From NCBI RefSeq assembly GCF_052056915.1, contig NZ_CP195119.1, positions 2,790,001-2,854,000 of the forward strand: DNA of 64,000 bases. Direction: 5' to 3'. The notes under the pieces were generated by a model, which was not told the DNA's origin, searched no databases, and saw only the letters and a program-made list of their open reading frames with translations. Origin of the DNA: MTP4 sp052056915 (lineage in GTDB: Archaea > Halobacteriota > Methanosarcinia > Methanosarcinales > Methanosarcinaceae). Below, piece by piece: positions 26,921-35,742 of the stretch (position 1 is the stretch's first letter; each line of letters starts with the position of its first letter). The position numbers and the translations under genes are program-made.

Positions 26921-28105
26921 ATGTTTTCAAAGAAATTGGATTGCATCTTATCAAAAAAATCCGAAGATATTCCTCCTTTCTATGTGATGGAAGTCCTGGA
27001 AAGTGCCCAGGCCCTGGAAGCTGAGGGGAGAAACATCATCCACCTGGAAATCGGAGAGCCTGACTTTCCCACCGCCCACCATATTTGTGAAGCTGCCACC
27101 GCTGCCATGGCAAGGGGGAATACGAAGTACACCCACAGCCAGGGACTCCTTTCTCTCAGGGAGGCAATTGTGGAGTCTTACCGGCAAAAGTTCGGGGTGA
27201 ACCTGAGCCCTGAACAGGTGATCGTAACCTCCGGGACAAGCCCGGGCCTTCTGATGGTCTTCATGGCTCTGCTTGAAAGCCGGGACGAAGTGATCATGTC
27301 CAATCCTTACTACGCCTGCTACCCGAACTTCGTGAAATATCTGGGCGGCACGCCTGTCTATGTTTACACAAACGAGACAAAGGGCTTTGCCCTGGAACCC
27401 GAGACCGTGCGCCAGTACCTGAGCCCTAACACCAAAGCCATTCTGGTCAATAGTCCCGCAAACCCAACCGGGCACGTGATGTCCGCAGAAAGCCTGGAGG
27501 GGCTTGCCAAAATTGCGGAGGAGCGTAACATCCCGATCATTTCTGACGAGATCTACCAGGGCCTTGTTTACAGCGGCGAGGAACACAGCATCCTGGAATA
27601 TACGGATAAAGCCTTTGTCCTGAACGGCTTTTCCAAGCTCTATGCCATGACCGGGTGGCGGCTCGGCTACATCATCTGTCCCAAAGAGTGCGTCCGCGCC
27701 CTGCAAAAACTACACCAGAACTTCTTCATCTGTGCAAATGCCTTTGTCCAGGAAGCCGGAGTCGCTGCCCTGAAAGGCCCTCAGGACCACGTGGCCGAGA
27801 TGGTTGAAACTTACAATGTACGCCGGCAGTATGTACTCAAACGCCTCATCGAGATGGGCCTGGACGTCAGGAGTGAGCCCATGGGTGCTTTCTATGTCCT
27901 TGCTGATGCCCGCAAGTTCAGCAACGACTCCCTGGAACTGAGCCGCCGCATCCTCAACGAAGCCGGCGTTGCAGTTACCCCCGGAATCGACTTTGGAGAC
28001 GGGGCCGAAGGTTACCTGCGCTTTTCCTACGCTAACAGCCTTGAAAACATAAAAGAGGGTATGGACCGGCTTGCGGCTTTCTTCGAAAAAGAGCTTGAGG
28101 TTTGA
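26921..28105 (+). CDS. Class I/II aminotransferase (PLP)
   Basis: 394 residues if started at ATG 26921 (MFSKKLDCI), with AGAAGG just upstream; ATG 26900 is possible. Contains the substrate loop HLEIGEPDFP, the PLP-ring aromatic region SNPYYACYPN, the NSPANPTG motif with the PLP-interacting Asn, SDEIYQGL with Asp, the lysine motif FSKLYAMTGWRLGY, and the C-terminal YLRFSYAN Arg. Likely an aspartate/alanine/aromatic-type enzyme; the exact substrate cannot be read from sequence. Confidence 0.88.
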   Translation: MFSKKLDCILSKKSEDIPPFYVMEVLESAQALEAEGRNIIHLEIGEPDFPTAHHICEAATAAMARGNTKYTHSQGLLSLREAIVESYRQKFGVNLSPEQVIVTSGTSPGLLMVFMALLESRDEVIMSNPYYACYPNFVKYLGGTPVYVYTNETKGFALEPETVRQYLSPNTKAILVNSPANPTGHVMSAESLEGLAKIAEERNIPIISDEIYQGLVYSGEEHSILEYTDKAFVLNGFSKLYAMTGWRLGYIICPKECVRALQKLHQNFFICANAFVQEAGVAALKGPQDHVAEMVETYNVRRQYVLKRLIEMGLDVRSEPMGAFYVLADARKFSNDSLELSRRILNEAGVAVTPGIDFGDGAEGYLRFSYANSLENIKEGMDRLAAFFEKELEV

Positions 28106-28171
28106 AGGAAAGGGATATTTTACATCGCTCTTTTCCTTTCACCTTTTTTTACTGTTTCTCTTACACTCTTT

Positions 28172-29188
28172 TTAATCTTTGTCTTTCTTTTTTACGGTAT
28201 ACTTGAATTCCGGCTCGGACATTTTTTCCAGTTCAACAAGTTTGGTCGGTTCTGCTTCCTCTTCCACTTCTGTTTTCACTTCTGCTTTTGCTTCTTCATC
28301 CCTTTCTCCCTGCTCCGGGCTTTCTTTCTTTCTTGAGGTGGAGGTTTTCCGCACTTTTTCTTTTTCTTTCTCTTTCTTTTCTCTTTTCCCAACTGCCCCG
28401 AGTTTCTTTTCATATTTTTCCAGAGAACTGATTCCAGTCGGGATCTTTAATTCCGGAATCTCCGGTTTCTTTTTTATGAAAACGCCACCTACAAGCAGGA
28501 TCAGGACCGCAACCAGGTACACTAAAATGCTCAGGTGAAGCTTTTCCTTAAGCACGAAAGGCTCATCGTAGGAAACATTCACTTCTTTTGAAACCGTCCC
28601 GTATCCGGTTTTCTTGATTTTCAACGCGTGTGTTCCCTCGTCTGCATGGAAGGCTACCGGTGTGATTCCTTTGTATTTCCCATCAAGGTAAACGCTTGCC
28701 CCGCCGGGCTCGGAAGAGATGCTGCAGACCCCTTCTTTAAAGCTGAGCTTTTTCGAGATCACAGACGTTTCTCCGGGTCGAACAAGAACACGCTCAAAGA
28801 CGTCGTCATACCCCTCCTGCTTAAGCAACACTTCATAGAATCCGGGGGGTACATCGGTTAGCCGGGCAGGAGTTGTTCCCCCGGAGATCTCATTTATGTA
28901 TATTTCTGAGCCATTTGGGGTAGTTGTGATTTCGATCTTTCCTAAATCAGCCTCTTCTTTAACTGCATTTTCGAGCTCTTCATCTGCGGAGCTGTTTTGC
29001 GGTGTCGTTGTATCACTGCCATTTTCAGTCTGGCCGGGGCTGGCTGCAGATCTATCGGCAAGAGCATTTCCGACTGATACGGAAGTGAGGATCAGGAGAA
29101 TGAAAATTAAACTGGCAAGGGGTTTTTTGAACCCTCTCAATTTCAGATAGGATTTATGGTTTATTGAGGATCCCTTCGTTTTGAGCAA
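28172..29188 (-). CDS. PEGA-domain membrane protein
   Basis: 338 residues: N-terminal hydrophobic segment (LASLIFILLILTSVSVGNA, about 24-42), a Ser/Thr-rich spacer, two PEGA domains (IEITTTPNGSEIYIN...PPGFYEVLLKQEGY and CSISSEPGGASVYLDGKYKG...GTHALKIKKTGY), a transmembrane helix near 220-240, and a long Lys/Glu-rich cytoplasmic tail. The PEGA part is therefore outside the cell. Role probably structural or surface-binding; unproven. Confidence 0.85.
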   Translation of the reverse strand: MLKTKGSSINHKSYLKLRGFKKPLASLIFILLILTSVSVGNALADRSAASPGQTENGSDTTTPQNSSADEELENAVKEEADLGKIEITTTPNGSEIYINEISGGTTPARLTDVPPGFYEVLLKQEGYDDVFERVLVRPGETSVISKKLSFKEGVCSISSEPGGASVYLDGKYKGITPVAFHADEGTHALKIKKTGYGTVSKEVNVSYDEPFVLKEKLHLSILVYLVAVLILLVGGVFIKKKPEIPELKIPTGISSLEKYEKKLGAVGKREKKEKEKEKVRKTSTSRKKESPEQGERDEEAKAEVKTEVEEEAEPTKLVELEKMSEPEFKYTVKKKDKD

Positions 29189-29229
29189 TCGATATCCGTA
29201 ACTGGCTTTATTCGATTTGACTTGATATT

Positions 29230-29265
29230 TTCAGTTATATCTTCAGTTATATCTTCAGTTGATAT
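29230..29265. repeat. Short tandem repeat TCAGTTATATCT
   Basis: Three near copies of TTTCAGTTATATC / CTTCAGTTATATC / CTTCAGTTGATATC upstream of the PEGA gene. AT-rich; may overlap its promoter on the minus strand. Confidence 0.6.
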
Positions 29266-29399
29266 CTTATTGCTTATTTTCTATAAACATATTACATGTC
29301 TGCTACCCGGTAATTTTTTCTTATCTTATATATTTATATCTCCTTTCCCTTTTTTTCACCTACTTTTGCTCCCCTTGTTCAGATTTGAGAATCCGCAAA

Positions 29400-30191
29400 T
29401 CACGTCCCTAACCCGGCAGCAACAGTTCCCTGCTTTTCGAAATCCTGAAGGCTGCTCTGGTTCCTGCCATCTTTTTCCGGGCAAAAAAGCCCTATGATCA
29501 TCCAGGTCCCGTACCTGAAATGTGTCCCCATGATAAAGTAAAGGTCCCTCTCTTGCATGCGCTCGAAGAACTCTTCCCGTATCTTCTTTTCAACCATCCC
29601 CGTATCCCGCTCACTCCTGATTATCTTCCTTGCGGTTTCGTTAAATTCCCAGTCCAGCACGATAATTTTGTGCCCCCTGCAGGCTTCTTCCCCCTCGCAT
29701 CTGAAAACATACCTGAGTTCAACCGGTATTTTTACTTTTTCCCGCTTTTCCAGGAAATCTCCCATAAGGTTAAAGTACTGCTGCCGATCGTGGACCTCGG
29801 TACTGTTTACCCTGATCTCCACGTCCAGAAGTTCCGGCTTAACCACTCCCAGGCTCGCCCCTTCGATATTCAACCTCTCGACCGAAGTTGCCAGAGGCAG
29901 GACAAGCTCCCCGATCTCCCTGTCCCTCAGGGGATGCTCCAGGTTTACATAGTCAAGCACCTTCCTGCTCTCCCACCTCAGGTCGTGCTCCGGTTTCGTA
30001 ACCGTTACCTCCAGCCGGTCATTTCTCCCGAAGTCCACCAGCCCCTCGCCGTACCTGTACTTAAGGGGATACAGTCTCCTCAGTTCCCCGTCTTTGTTGA
30101 TACCGGTAACTCCTACGACATGCCCCTGCCTTTTGCTTTTTTCTGGAGTAGCTTTGACAAGGACGATTATTTCTTCTTTTTCTCGTTTCAA
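29400..30191 (-). CDS. Conserved protein of unknown function
   Basis: 263 residues starting with TTG 30191 (the only plausible start; AGAGG about 9 nt before). N-terminal IIVLVKATPEKSKRQGHVVG, LRRLYPLKYRYGEG, a middle beta-rich part, a segment with Cys (RCEGEEACRGHKIIVLDWEFN), and C-terminal YFIMGTHFRYGTWMIIGLF. The beginning and end resemble a poorly characterised family whose members contain VRLYP and a terminal histidine-tryptophan segment. I cannot assign a function. No operon partner. Confidence 0.7.
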   Translation of the reverse strand: MKREKEEIIVLVKATPEKSKRQGHVVGVTGINKDGELRRLYPLKYRYGEGLVDFGRNDRLEVTVTKPEHDLRWESRKVLDYVNLEHPLRDREIGELVLPLATSVERLNIEGASLGVVKPELLDVEIRVNSTEVHDRQQYFNLMGDFLEKREKVKIPVELRYVFRCEGEEACRGHKIIVLDWEFNETARKIIRSERDTGMVEKKIREEFFERMQERDLYFIMGTHFRYGTWMIIGLFCPEKDGRNQSSLQDFEKQGTVAAGLGT

Positions 30192-30400
30192 GGGGGTGGC
30201 CTCTGGGTTGTTTTTGAGCAGGTATTTATTTTTCAGCTGGTAGTTGTTTTTTGAGCAGGTAAAAGTAGATTGGATTTGGAGGATATTAACCGTTGAGGAT
30301 GCGGGGTGAAAGTATTATAGAAAAAGTAATGGAATTGTTATCTTAAAAAAGGAAATGAAGGTAAAGCCGGAACTTGTTTAAAAGTATTGTTTTTGTGGTT

Positions 30401-31936
30401 TCACCTCAATCTTTCAAAGATTCCCGCAAAGAAACTCCAGATGCCTCCTTCTTTAACTCCTTCCGAACCCTCAATTCTCATGAAGCGTTTTGATTGCGAG
30501 CTATTGTTGCCGGCTGCTTCCCAGGTCTTGGTTGCCTCGTTTGAGGTTTCTCCTCCGCCTGTGGCAACTATGGTGTCTGTTCCCGGGGTAACCCCGTAGG
30601 ACCAGGTGGCAGTTCCGTTAGCATCTGTTACTGCGGTGGCTGAAAGCCCGGCAAATGGCCCGTCTGTTACGTTGAAAGTTATCGTCTCATTGGGTACTGG
30701 GGTCCCGTTTTCATTTGTGAGGACGGCTTTCACTATGTGGGTAGTGCCGAGTATGTTGATTGCGGATTCGGGTTCCAGGACCAGTCTGGGCTCTCCTGCG
30801 CCTTCTTCTTCCCAGACCTTGGTTACCTTGTTAGAGGTCTCTCCTCCACCTGTAGCAACTATAGTATCAGACCCGGTTTCGTTTCCGCTGTAGTTCCAGG
30901 TGGCTATGCCGTTTTCGTCGGTCGTACCCGTGCCTGTTGTCCCGTTATTGGGGCCTGCGGTCACGTTGAAGCTTATGTTTTCCCCGGCTATCGGAGTTTC
31001 GTTTTCGTCGACTAATGTGGCGTTCAGGTTGTGGGTCTCTCCTAATTTGTTGGTTGCTGCTTCGGGTTCCAGTGTCAGCCTGGGAGAGACGAAACTCTCG
31101 GCCCTTATGATCACGTTGGAGTCCAGCGCAAAGTCCCCTGCATCAGCGATAGCCATTTTGATATGGTTTGTCTCATCAGGGGTAACCTCGGCTGTGGCGG
31201 TCAGGACTATTGTTAGGCCGTCCATCCCGGTATTTATTTGCCCTCCCCCGTCACTCAGGTCGTTGTTGATGTAGTATTCCGGATTGCTTGCATTCGTGCC
31301 GAAAGGATTTCCGTTATTGATATTGTTAATAGCAACCGGTGTGGTGGTGCCCGGAATCAAAGCTATGTTCTCTCCGTTGACAAAGAACCCGAAAACATCG
31401 TTAAACTGCGTGTTAACAAATTCGTTGTACTCATCGGAGGTAAATACGTATTCGAATTGTATAATCCCTGTCTCGGGCACGAAATCAAATTCAAGCACTG
31501 TGGCGTCAAAAGTCTGAAAGCCCGGGATAAGGGCATCAAGATCAGGATCTCCCGGCAGGCCGTTTACAGCTGTTATGGAATCCTCTTCATTTGGGCCTGT
31601 TACAAATGAGATGTTTCCGGTGCTTAGAATGATCCCGTTTTCAAAGCCGATGATCCCCTCTCCTCCGGTGAAGGTCCCGGCTGATATATTTGCTCCTGTC
31701 AGTGTAATGTTCGAAACAGCGACTCCCTCTCCGAGCAAATTGTTCACGAGGTCTTCTGCTGTCAGACCTGAGTTCAGGTCAGCTGTTACGATTCCCTCCG
31801 CATCTTCCTGGTAAATTATTTTGCTTTCCCCTTGCCTGGGTACGTTTGTAATTTCCTCTCCATATACCATACTTGAAGCTAGCGCCGTCAGGACAATAAG
31901 AATTCCTGATAACGCAAATATTCTTCTTTTTTCCAT
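30401..31936 (-). CDS. Secreted choice-of-anchor-L and Ig-like repeat protein
   Basis: 511 residues: signal peptide (about 1-26), a choice-of-anchor L domain (about 45-280; GFENGIILSTG, FEYVFTSDEYNEFVN, NDVFGFFVNG, IRAESF), then two nearly identical Ig-like Big-1-type repeats of about 95 residues, each starting PRL(T/V)LEPE and ending ETSN(K/E).TK.WE. A short tail follows with no clear membrane anchor. Likely a surface or extracellular adhesion protein. The two repeats imply recent internal duplication. Confidence 0.85.
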   Translation of the reverse strand: MEKRRIFALSGILIVLTALASSMVYGEEITNVPRQGESKIIYQEDAEGIVTADLNSGLTAEDLVNNLLGEGVAVSNITLTGANISAGTFTGGEGIIGFENGIILSTGNISFVTGPNEEDSITAVNGLPGDPDLDALIPGFQTFDATVLEFDFVPETGIIQFEYVFTSDEYNEFVNTQFNDVFGFFVNGENIALIPGTTTPVAINNINNGNPFGTNASNPEYYINNDLSDGGGQINTGMDGLTIVLTATAEVTPDETNHIKMAIADAGDFALDSNVIIRAESFVSPRLTLEPEAATNKLGETHNLNATLVDENETPIAGENISFNVTAGPNNGTTGTGTTDENGIATWNYSGNETGSDTIVATGGGETSNKVTKVWEEEGAGEPRLVLEPESAINILGTTHIVKAVLTNENGTPVPNETITFNVTDGPFAGLSATAVTDANGTATWSYGVTPGTDTIVATGGGETSNEATKTWEAAGNNSSQSKRFMRIEGSEGVKEGGIWSFFAGIFERLR

Positions 31937-32479
31937 ATACTCCCCCCTTTAACTGGGCATTTGATGCATTCACCACACTACCTTTTCGGCAAACCCCTCC
32001 CGCATCTCGGATTTTTCAAAGCGTGGTTTTATTTACGAGTTCTTACGCCGGGAATTCTATCTGCCCGGCTGTTTTACTCCAATTTATATTCTCTTCAAAA
32101 TATCTATGATTTTTTATAAATATCAACCGGGATGAATTTTTCTGAACAATGATATTTTTCCCGCCTCCGTTCTCAGTCTGAAAACAGTATCAGGGTTGAG
32201 AATTTCCGGAGCACTATTTTGTGAGGGTAAAAAGGGTTGGCTAAAAACAGGCTCATCTAATATCAAACCGGACTAATAAAACCCGGGGCAAGTAGGGTAA
32301 GTTAATGAATGACTTATCTAAAAATGGGTGAGGTAATCTGTTTTCCGGCTAATTGGTGGGAATCTGAATATATTTCGGCATGAAAAACTACATCTTAATT
32401 TTTATAATTTTCAATCAATTTTTAGAATAAGTAGTTAATTTGTAAAATAAGCAATTGATTTCTAAACAAATAAAAAAGG
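31937..32479. other. Gene-free AT-rich interval
   Basis: Holds the minus-strand leader of the surface protein gene (GGGGGAG ribosome site just after 31940) and a small GCCGGG/CCCGGC hairpin near 32050-32075. Nothing else recognised. Confidence 0.6.
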
Positions 32480-32675
32480 TGGGGCTGGTGAGATTCGAAC
32501 TCACGATCGACGGGTCTCTCCGAACAACTGCCTCAACAGTTTTAGTTCTATGAGCATCAATCAGTGCTCCAACGGTTCCTCATCGTCCTTCCCCGTCGGG
32601 AAGAACTCGGTAGACCCGTTGTTCATCATTTTATCCGCTGGAGCCCGTCGCCATACCGGGCTAGGCCACAGCCCC
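32480..32675 (-). tRNA. tRNA-Trp (CCA) with 122-nt intron
   Basis: Exon 1 is 32638-32675 and exon 2 32480-32515; the mature RNA is 74 nt. Acceptor GGGGCUG/CAGCCCC, anticodon stem ACGGG/CCCGU, loop CUCCAGA once spliced, T arm GUGAG UUCGAAU CUCAC, discriminator A. The intron (32516-32637) starts right after position 37, the canonical archaeal site cut by the splicing endonuclease. A TATA box (CTATATAATATA on the minus strand) is at about 32709-32720. Confidence 0.95.
32516..32637 (-). ncRNA. tRNA-Trp intron with C/D-box guide features
   Basis: Near the 5' end of the intron is AUGAUGA, a perfect C box; CUGAUUGAUG further in gives a CUGA D'-type box followed by a C'-like UGAUG, and GAUGAGG is another C'-like word. 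In haloarchaea the intron of pre-tRNA-Trp guides 2'-O-methylation of C34 and U39 of its own tRNA. The final D box is not obvious here, so the guide role is by homology. Confidence 0.65.
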
Positions 32676-32925
32676 TTATAAGGGTAAGCGTATGAACATC
32701 TACTTTCTATATTATATAGTTGTCGGCAAGGTCTGGCTTTTTTTGTGGGGTATGGATGGTTTACTGTTCACTAAAATTCGATTTGTGAGTTTGAAGGAAG
32801 TTTTTCCGGGTTCCGGACGTCAAAGATTAATTCGGGGGCAGTAGACGGAAAATCGCAATTTTCTCATGAATTTTCTCATGTAATCAATTTTTTATGGATT
32901 TCAGTATTTTCCAATTTTATCGGCA

Positions 32926-32990
32926 GGTGAACTACCCCTCCCTGTCTCCTCTGGAGCCGAGGAAGGGGACTTCCCGCCTGCGAAGTTAAA
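32926..32990. repeat. Palindromic IS-end-like sequence, copy B
   Basis: GTGAACTACCCCTCCCTGTC, CTCCTCTGGAG stem, GAGGAAGGGGACTTCCCGCC, AAGTTAAA. Differs from copy A at 25737 by about ten bases over 64. The opening ACTACCCCTCCCT equals the left end of the IscB element, and GAGGAAGGGG its right end. Confidence 0.65.
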
Positions 32991-33056
32991 TATTTTCAAT
33001 TTTTCCATTTGAAAAAAAGTATGCACTGTGTCACTATATTTTACAATGTAGCACAT

Positions 33057-33707
33057 TCAGTACTTCCTCTCCCCGAATATGGCAGAACCCACACGCACCA
33101 TCGTGGCTCCTTCCTCGATGGCAACCCTGTAATCGCTGGACATGCCCATTGATAGTTCCCTGATATCGATGTTGTCCCGGTTTTCCTGCTTCATTTCATC
33201 AAAAAGGGCCTTCATCTTCCTGAAATAGGGACGGGTTTGTTCGGGGGGTAGAAAAGGAGGGATGCACATGAGGCCTTCCAAACGGACATTCCCTAGAGAG
33301 TGAATCTCATTTATTGCATTTTTTATCTCAGCCTGTCCGAATCCGTATTTTTGTGACTCGTTGCCTATGTTAACCTGAAGGAAGACCTTCTGTACTTTGT
33401 CAATATCCCCGGCTCTCCTGTTAATATTCCTTATTAGCTTCAGGGAGTCAACTGACTGGATAAGATCAAAGAGATCTACGGCTTTTTTGACTTTATTTGT
33501 CTGTAGATGGCCTATAAGGTGTATCTCACAGGGAAGTATATCGGCACACTTGTCCTCGTATTCCTGGACCCGGTTCTCTCCGATGATAGTGGCTCCGGCC
33601 CGAATGGCTTCATTTATCCTTGCAGGTTCAACCGTCTTGGTGACACAAACTAGCTTTGTGTTTCCGATCTCCTCAAGAGTCAACTTCATATTTTCATAGA
33701 CTGGCAT
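33057..33707 (-). CDS. YggS-family PLP homeostasis protein
   Basis: 216-residue single-domain alanine-racemase-fold protein that binds pyridoxal phosphate and balances B6 and amino acid pools. PLP lysine in CVTKT (K24), GENRVQE at 43-49, HLIGHLQTNK at 63-72, LMCIPP, and a C-terminal SMGMSSDYRVAIEEGATMVRVGSAIFG that binds the phosphate. About 10-15 residues shorter at the N terminus than bacterial members. Alone; 200 bp from ppa. Confidence 0.9.
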   Translation of the reverse strand: MPVYENMKLTLEEIGNTKLVCVTKTVEPARINEAIRAGATIIGENRVQEYEDKCADILPCEIHLIGHLQTNKVKKAVDLFDLIQSVDSLKLIRNINRRAGDIDKVQKVFLQVNIGNESQKYGFGQAEIKNAINEIHSLGNVRLEGLMCIPPFLPPEQTRPYFRKMKALFDEMKQENRDNIDIRELSMGMSSDYRVAIEEGATMVRVGSAIFGERKY

Positions 33708-33799
33708 TACGGTCCCTAAAACTGTTTTTATTCAAAAGTAGGTGTATTTAAATGATTCTAATTGCGGCTTTATGGAACAGGTATAAAATGATATTAAGG

Positions 33800-33878
33800 A
33801 AAAGCCGACCTTCGTCCGGGACAGGAATGGACGAAGAAGGCTCTTCCGGTGAACTAATCCTTTAAAAGGGTTGGTAGT
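33800..33878. repeat. Two palindromes between yggS and ppa
   Basis: First stem CCTTCGTCC / GGACGAAG-AGG (about 33808-33841), second GTGAACTAATCC / GGGTTGGTAGTTCAC (about 33850-33877) around TTTAAAA. The second begins with GGTGAACTA like the IS-end palindromes at 25737 and 32926. Could be a terminator for ppa or a palindromic element. Confidence 0.5.
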
Positions 33879-33905
33879 TCACATCATTTGTGCAAGACCG
33901 CTTAA

Positions 33906-34403
33906 TCATTTATTTTGTTCAAGATGACGAGCCTTTGCTTCCTTAAGGGTCTTAAACGCCGTATCAAGCCCTTTCCAGCCAAATACATCCACCTGTTTGC
34001 CCTCCATACTCTTATAGTTACTGAAGAAGTGAGTTATCTCCTTTAAGAGATGAGGTGGGACCTGTTCAATCGTTTCTATATAGTTCCACTGGGGATCGTT
34101 CACCGGGACGCAGAGGATCTTTTCATCCCTTCCCTTATCGTCCTGCATGTCAAAGAGTGCAACGGGATGCACGTCTATCACACAGCCCGGAAACGTGGGT
34201 TCCCAGGTCAAAACCATGGCGTCCAGGGGGTCCCCGTCAAGGGCCAGGGTATCGGGAAAAAAACCATAATCAGAGGGGTAGACCATTGAAGAATAAAGCA
34301 TTCTGTCGAATTTAATCACTTTTTTTTCTTTATCGTATTCGTATTTGTTCCGGCTTCCTTTCGGAATTTCGATAATCACGCTTTCAACCTGACGTTCAGT
34401 CAT
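33906..34403 (-). CDS. ppa: Inorganic pyrophosphatase (family I)
   Basis: Hydrolyses PPi to phosphate; cytosolic, magnesium-dependent. 165 residues from ATG 34403 (MTERQVESVIIEIPKGS); a GTG five codons upstream (34418) is possible but has a poorly spaced GGAG. Signature region: EIPKGSRNKYEYD, SSMVYPSDYGFFP, and DGDPLDAMV with the metal-binding aspartates. Lacks nothing. Drains PPi made by PPDK and polymerases. Confidence 0.95.
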   Translation of the reverse strand: MTERQVESVIIEIPKGSRNKYEYDKEKKVIKFDRMLYSSMVYPSDYGFFPDTLALDGDPLDAMVLTWEPTFPGCVIDVHPVALFDMQDDKGRDEKILCVPVNDPQWNYIETIEQVPPHLLKEITHFFSNYKSMEGKQVDVFGWKGLDTAFKTLKEAKARHLEQNK

Positions 34404-34566
34404 ATCAACACTTCCCACTTACTCCTATTTTTAACTAACTGCTTTGATGATTGCAACTATTATGTGTTCTGACGGGCTATTAGCAGATATTACCAGATAA
34501 TACTGGAAGAAATATAAATCAGATTTGTAAAAAGAGGAATGTGTCTGCAAAAGCAGACAACACTAT

Positions 34567-34849
34567 TCAATTACCGTTCTCGTTCACGTCTCCGTTTCCA
34601 TTAATTGTAGCCATAATCTCCTTGAAACTTGCCAGCGAAGCCTCCATATTCTCGATGATCTCATTTGCAAGAACATCGGGGTCCGGAAGACTGTCCAGGT
34701 CAGCGAGGCTTTTGTCCTTGAGCCAGAAGATATCCAGGTTTGTTTTATCCCTTGCCACGATCTCATCATAGCCGAATTTACGGAACCTACCTTCGGGAGC
34801 CTCCTCACTCCAGGTCTCTGTACGGCTGAAGCGGTTTTCGGGGAGGGCA
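34567..34849 (-). pseudogene. hsdM 3' remnant (type I DNA methyltransferase)
   Basis: The open frame encodes the end of a type I modification subunit: RFRKFGYDEIVARDKTNLD, then IFWLKDKSLADLDSLPDPDV, then LANEIIENMEASLASF. This matches the HsdM C terminus. It is cut off just upstream by a TGA near 34852, and no methylase motif (NPPF/DPPY) remains. The C-terminal tail NGNGDVNENGN may be new. Part of the decayed restriction locus running to 38113. Confidence 0.75.
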
Positions 34850-35200
34850 CATCAAAAGCCTTAGGTTAGAGCCGCAAACGAAGAAAAAGCCTCTCGAAAA
34901 TAGTGTAGCATTGAAAATAAAACGGGGATGATTGGGATTTCTAATGTTAATATTTATTCTGACAATCTCAGTATTTCATGAATTTTCATCCTTCTAAAGT
35001 GAAAATATTTTTCTTATTACTGTGGAAGTGCCTGTCGACAAGAATTCTGTTCATTTTGTCTCAAAACAGTATAATGTCGTTGCTTGTCAAATATCTAAAA
35101 CGAAAAGCTGAGAAAAACAGTAAAAAAAGAGGAAACAACATCTATACGCTTTAATTTTGATTAAAAGAGTGAATAAAGGGTTCACAAGGTTTGGTCTGCA
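34850..35200. other. Gene-free AT-rich interval
   Basis: Between the hsdM remnant and the satellite array. No gene, no strong palindrome, no recognisable hsdS sequence. Confidence 0.55.
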
Positions 35201-35202
35201 AC

Positions 35203-35742
35203 AATGAAGTTTATTGCGGGATCAGGTTTTACTCTGTCCTGAATTTGCTCCATTTTACAGCTTACACGTCAATGAAGTAGATTACGGGATCAGCTTTCAG
35301 ACTGCCCTGAATTTGCTTCATCTCGCAGTTTACGCCATAATGAAGTATATTACGGGATCAGATTTTACTCTGTCCTGAATTTGCTCCAACTTATAGCTAC
35401 GCGTCAATGAAGTATTATTATGGGATCAGTTTTCAGACTGTCCTGAATTTGCCTCATTTTAAGCTCACGCGTCAATGAAGTAGATTTCGAGATCGGTTTT
35501 CAAGCCTTCCTGAATTTGCTTCATCTCGCAGTTTACGCCATAATGAAGTATATTACGGGATCAGATTTTACTCTGTCCTGAATTTGCTCCAACTTATAGC
35601 TACGCGTCAATGAAGTAGATTTCGAGTCGGTTTTCAAGCCGTCCTGAATTTGCTTCATTTTACAGCTTACGCGTCAATGAAGTTTATTGCGGGATCAGGT
35701 TTTACTCTGTCCTCAATTTGCTTCATTTTACAGCTTAGTTCC
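35203..35742. repeat. 67-bp satellite, eight tandem copies, each palindromic
   Basis: Eight units of 66-69 bp starting at about 35203, 35270, 35339, 35405, 35473, 35542, 35608, 35675. Each runs (C)AATGAAGT..ATT(A/G)CGGGATCAG....CTGTCCTGAATTTGCTTCA, then a linker ending TTACGCGT. AATGAAG at the start pairs with CTTCATT at the end and the inner GGGATCAG partly pairs with CTGTCCT, so each unit can fold as one long imperfect hairpin. Linkers are of two types (TACGCCAT or CGCGT). Units 3 and 6 are almost identical, suggesting duplication of multi-unit blocks. Confidence 0.9.

Noticed and set aside
35203..35742. Possible CRISPR array
   Set aside because: Whole 67-bp units are conserved with no unique spacers, and no cas gene is present in the window.
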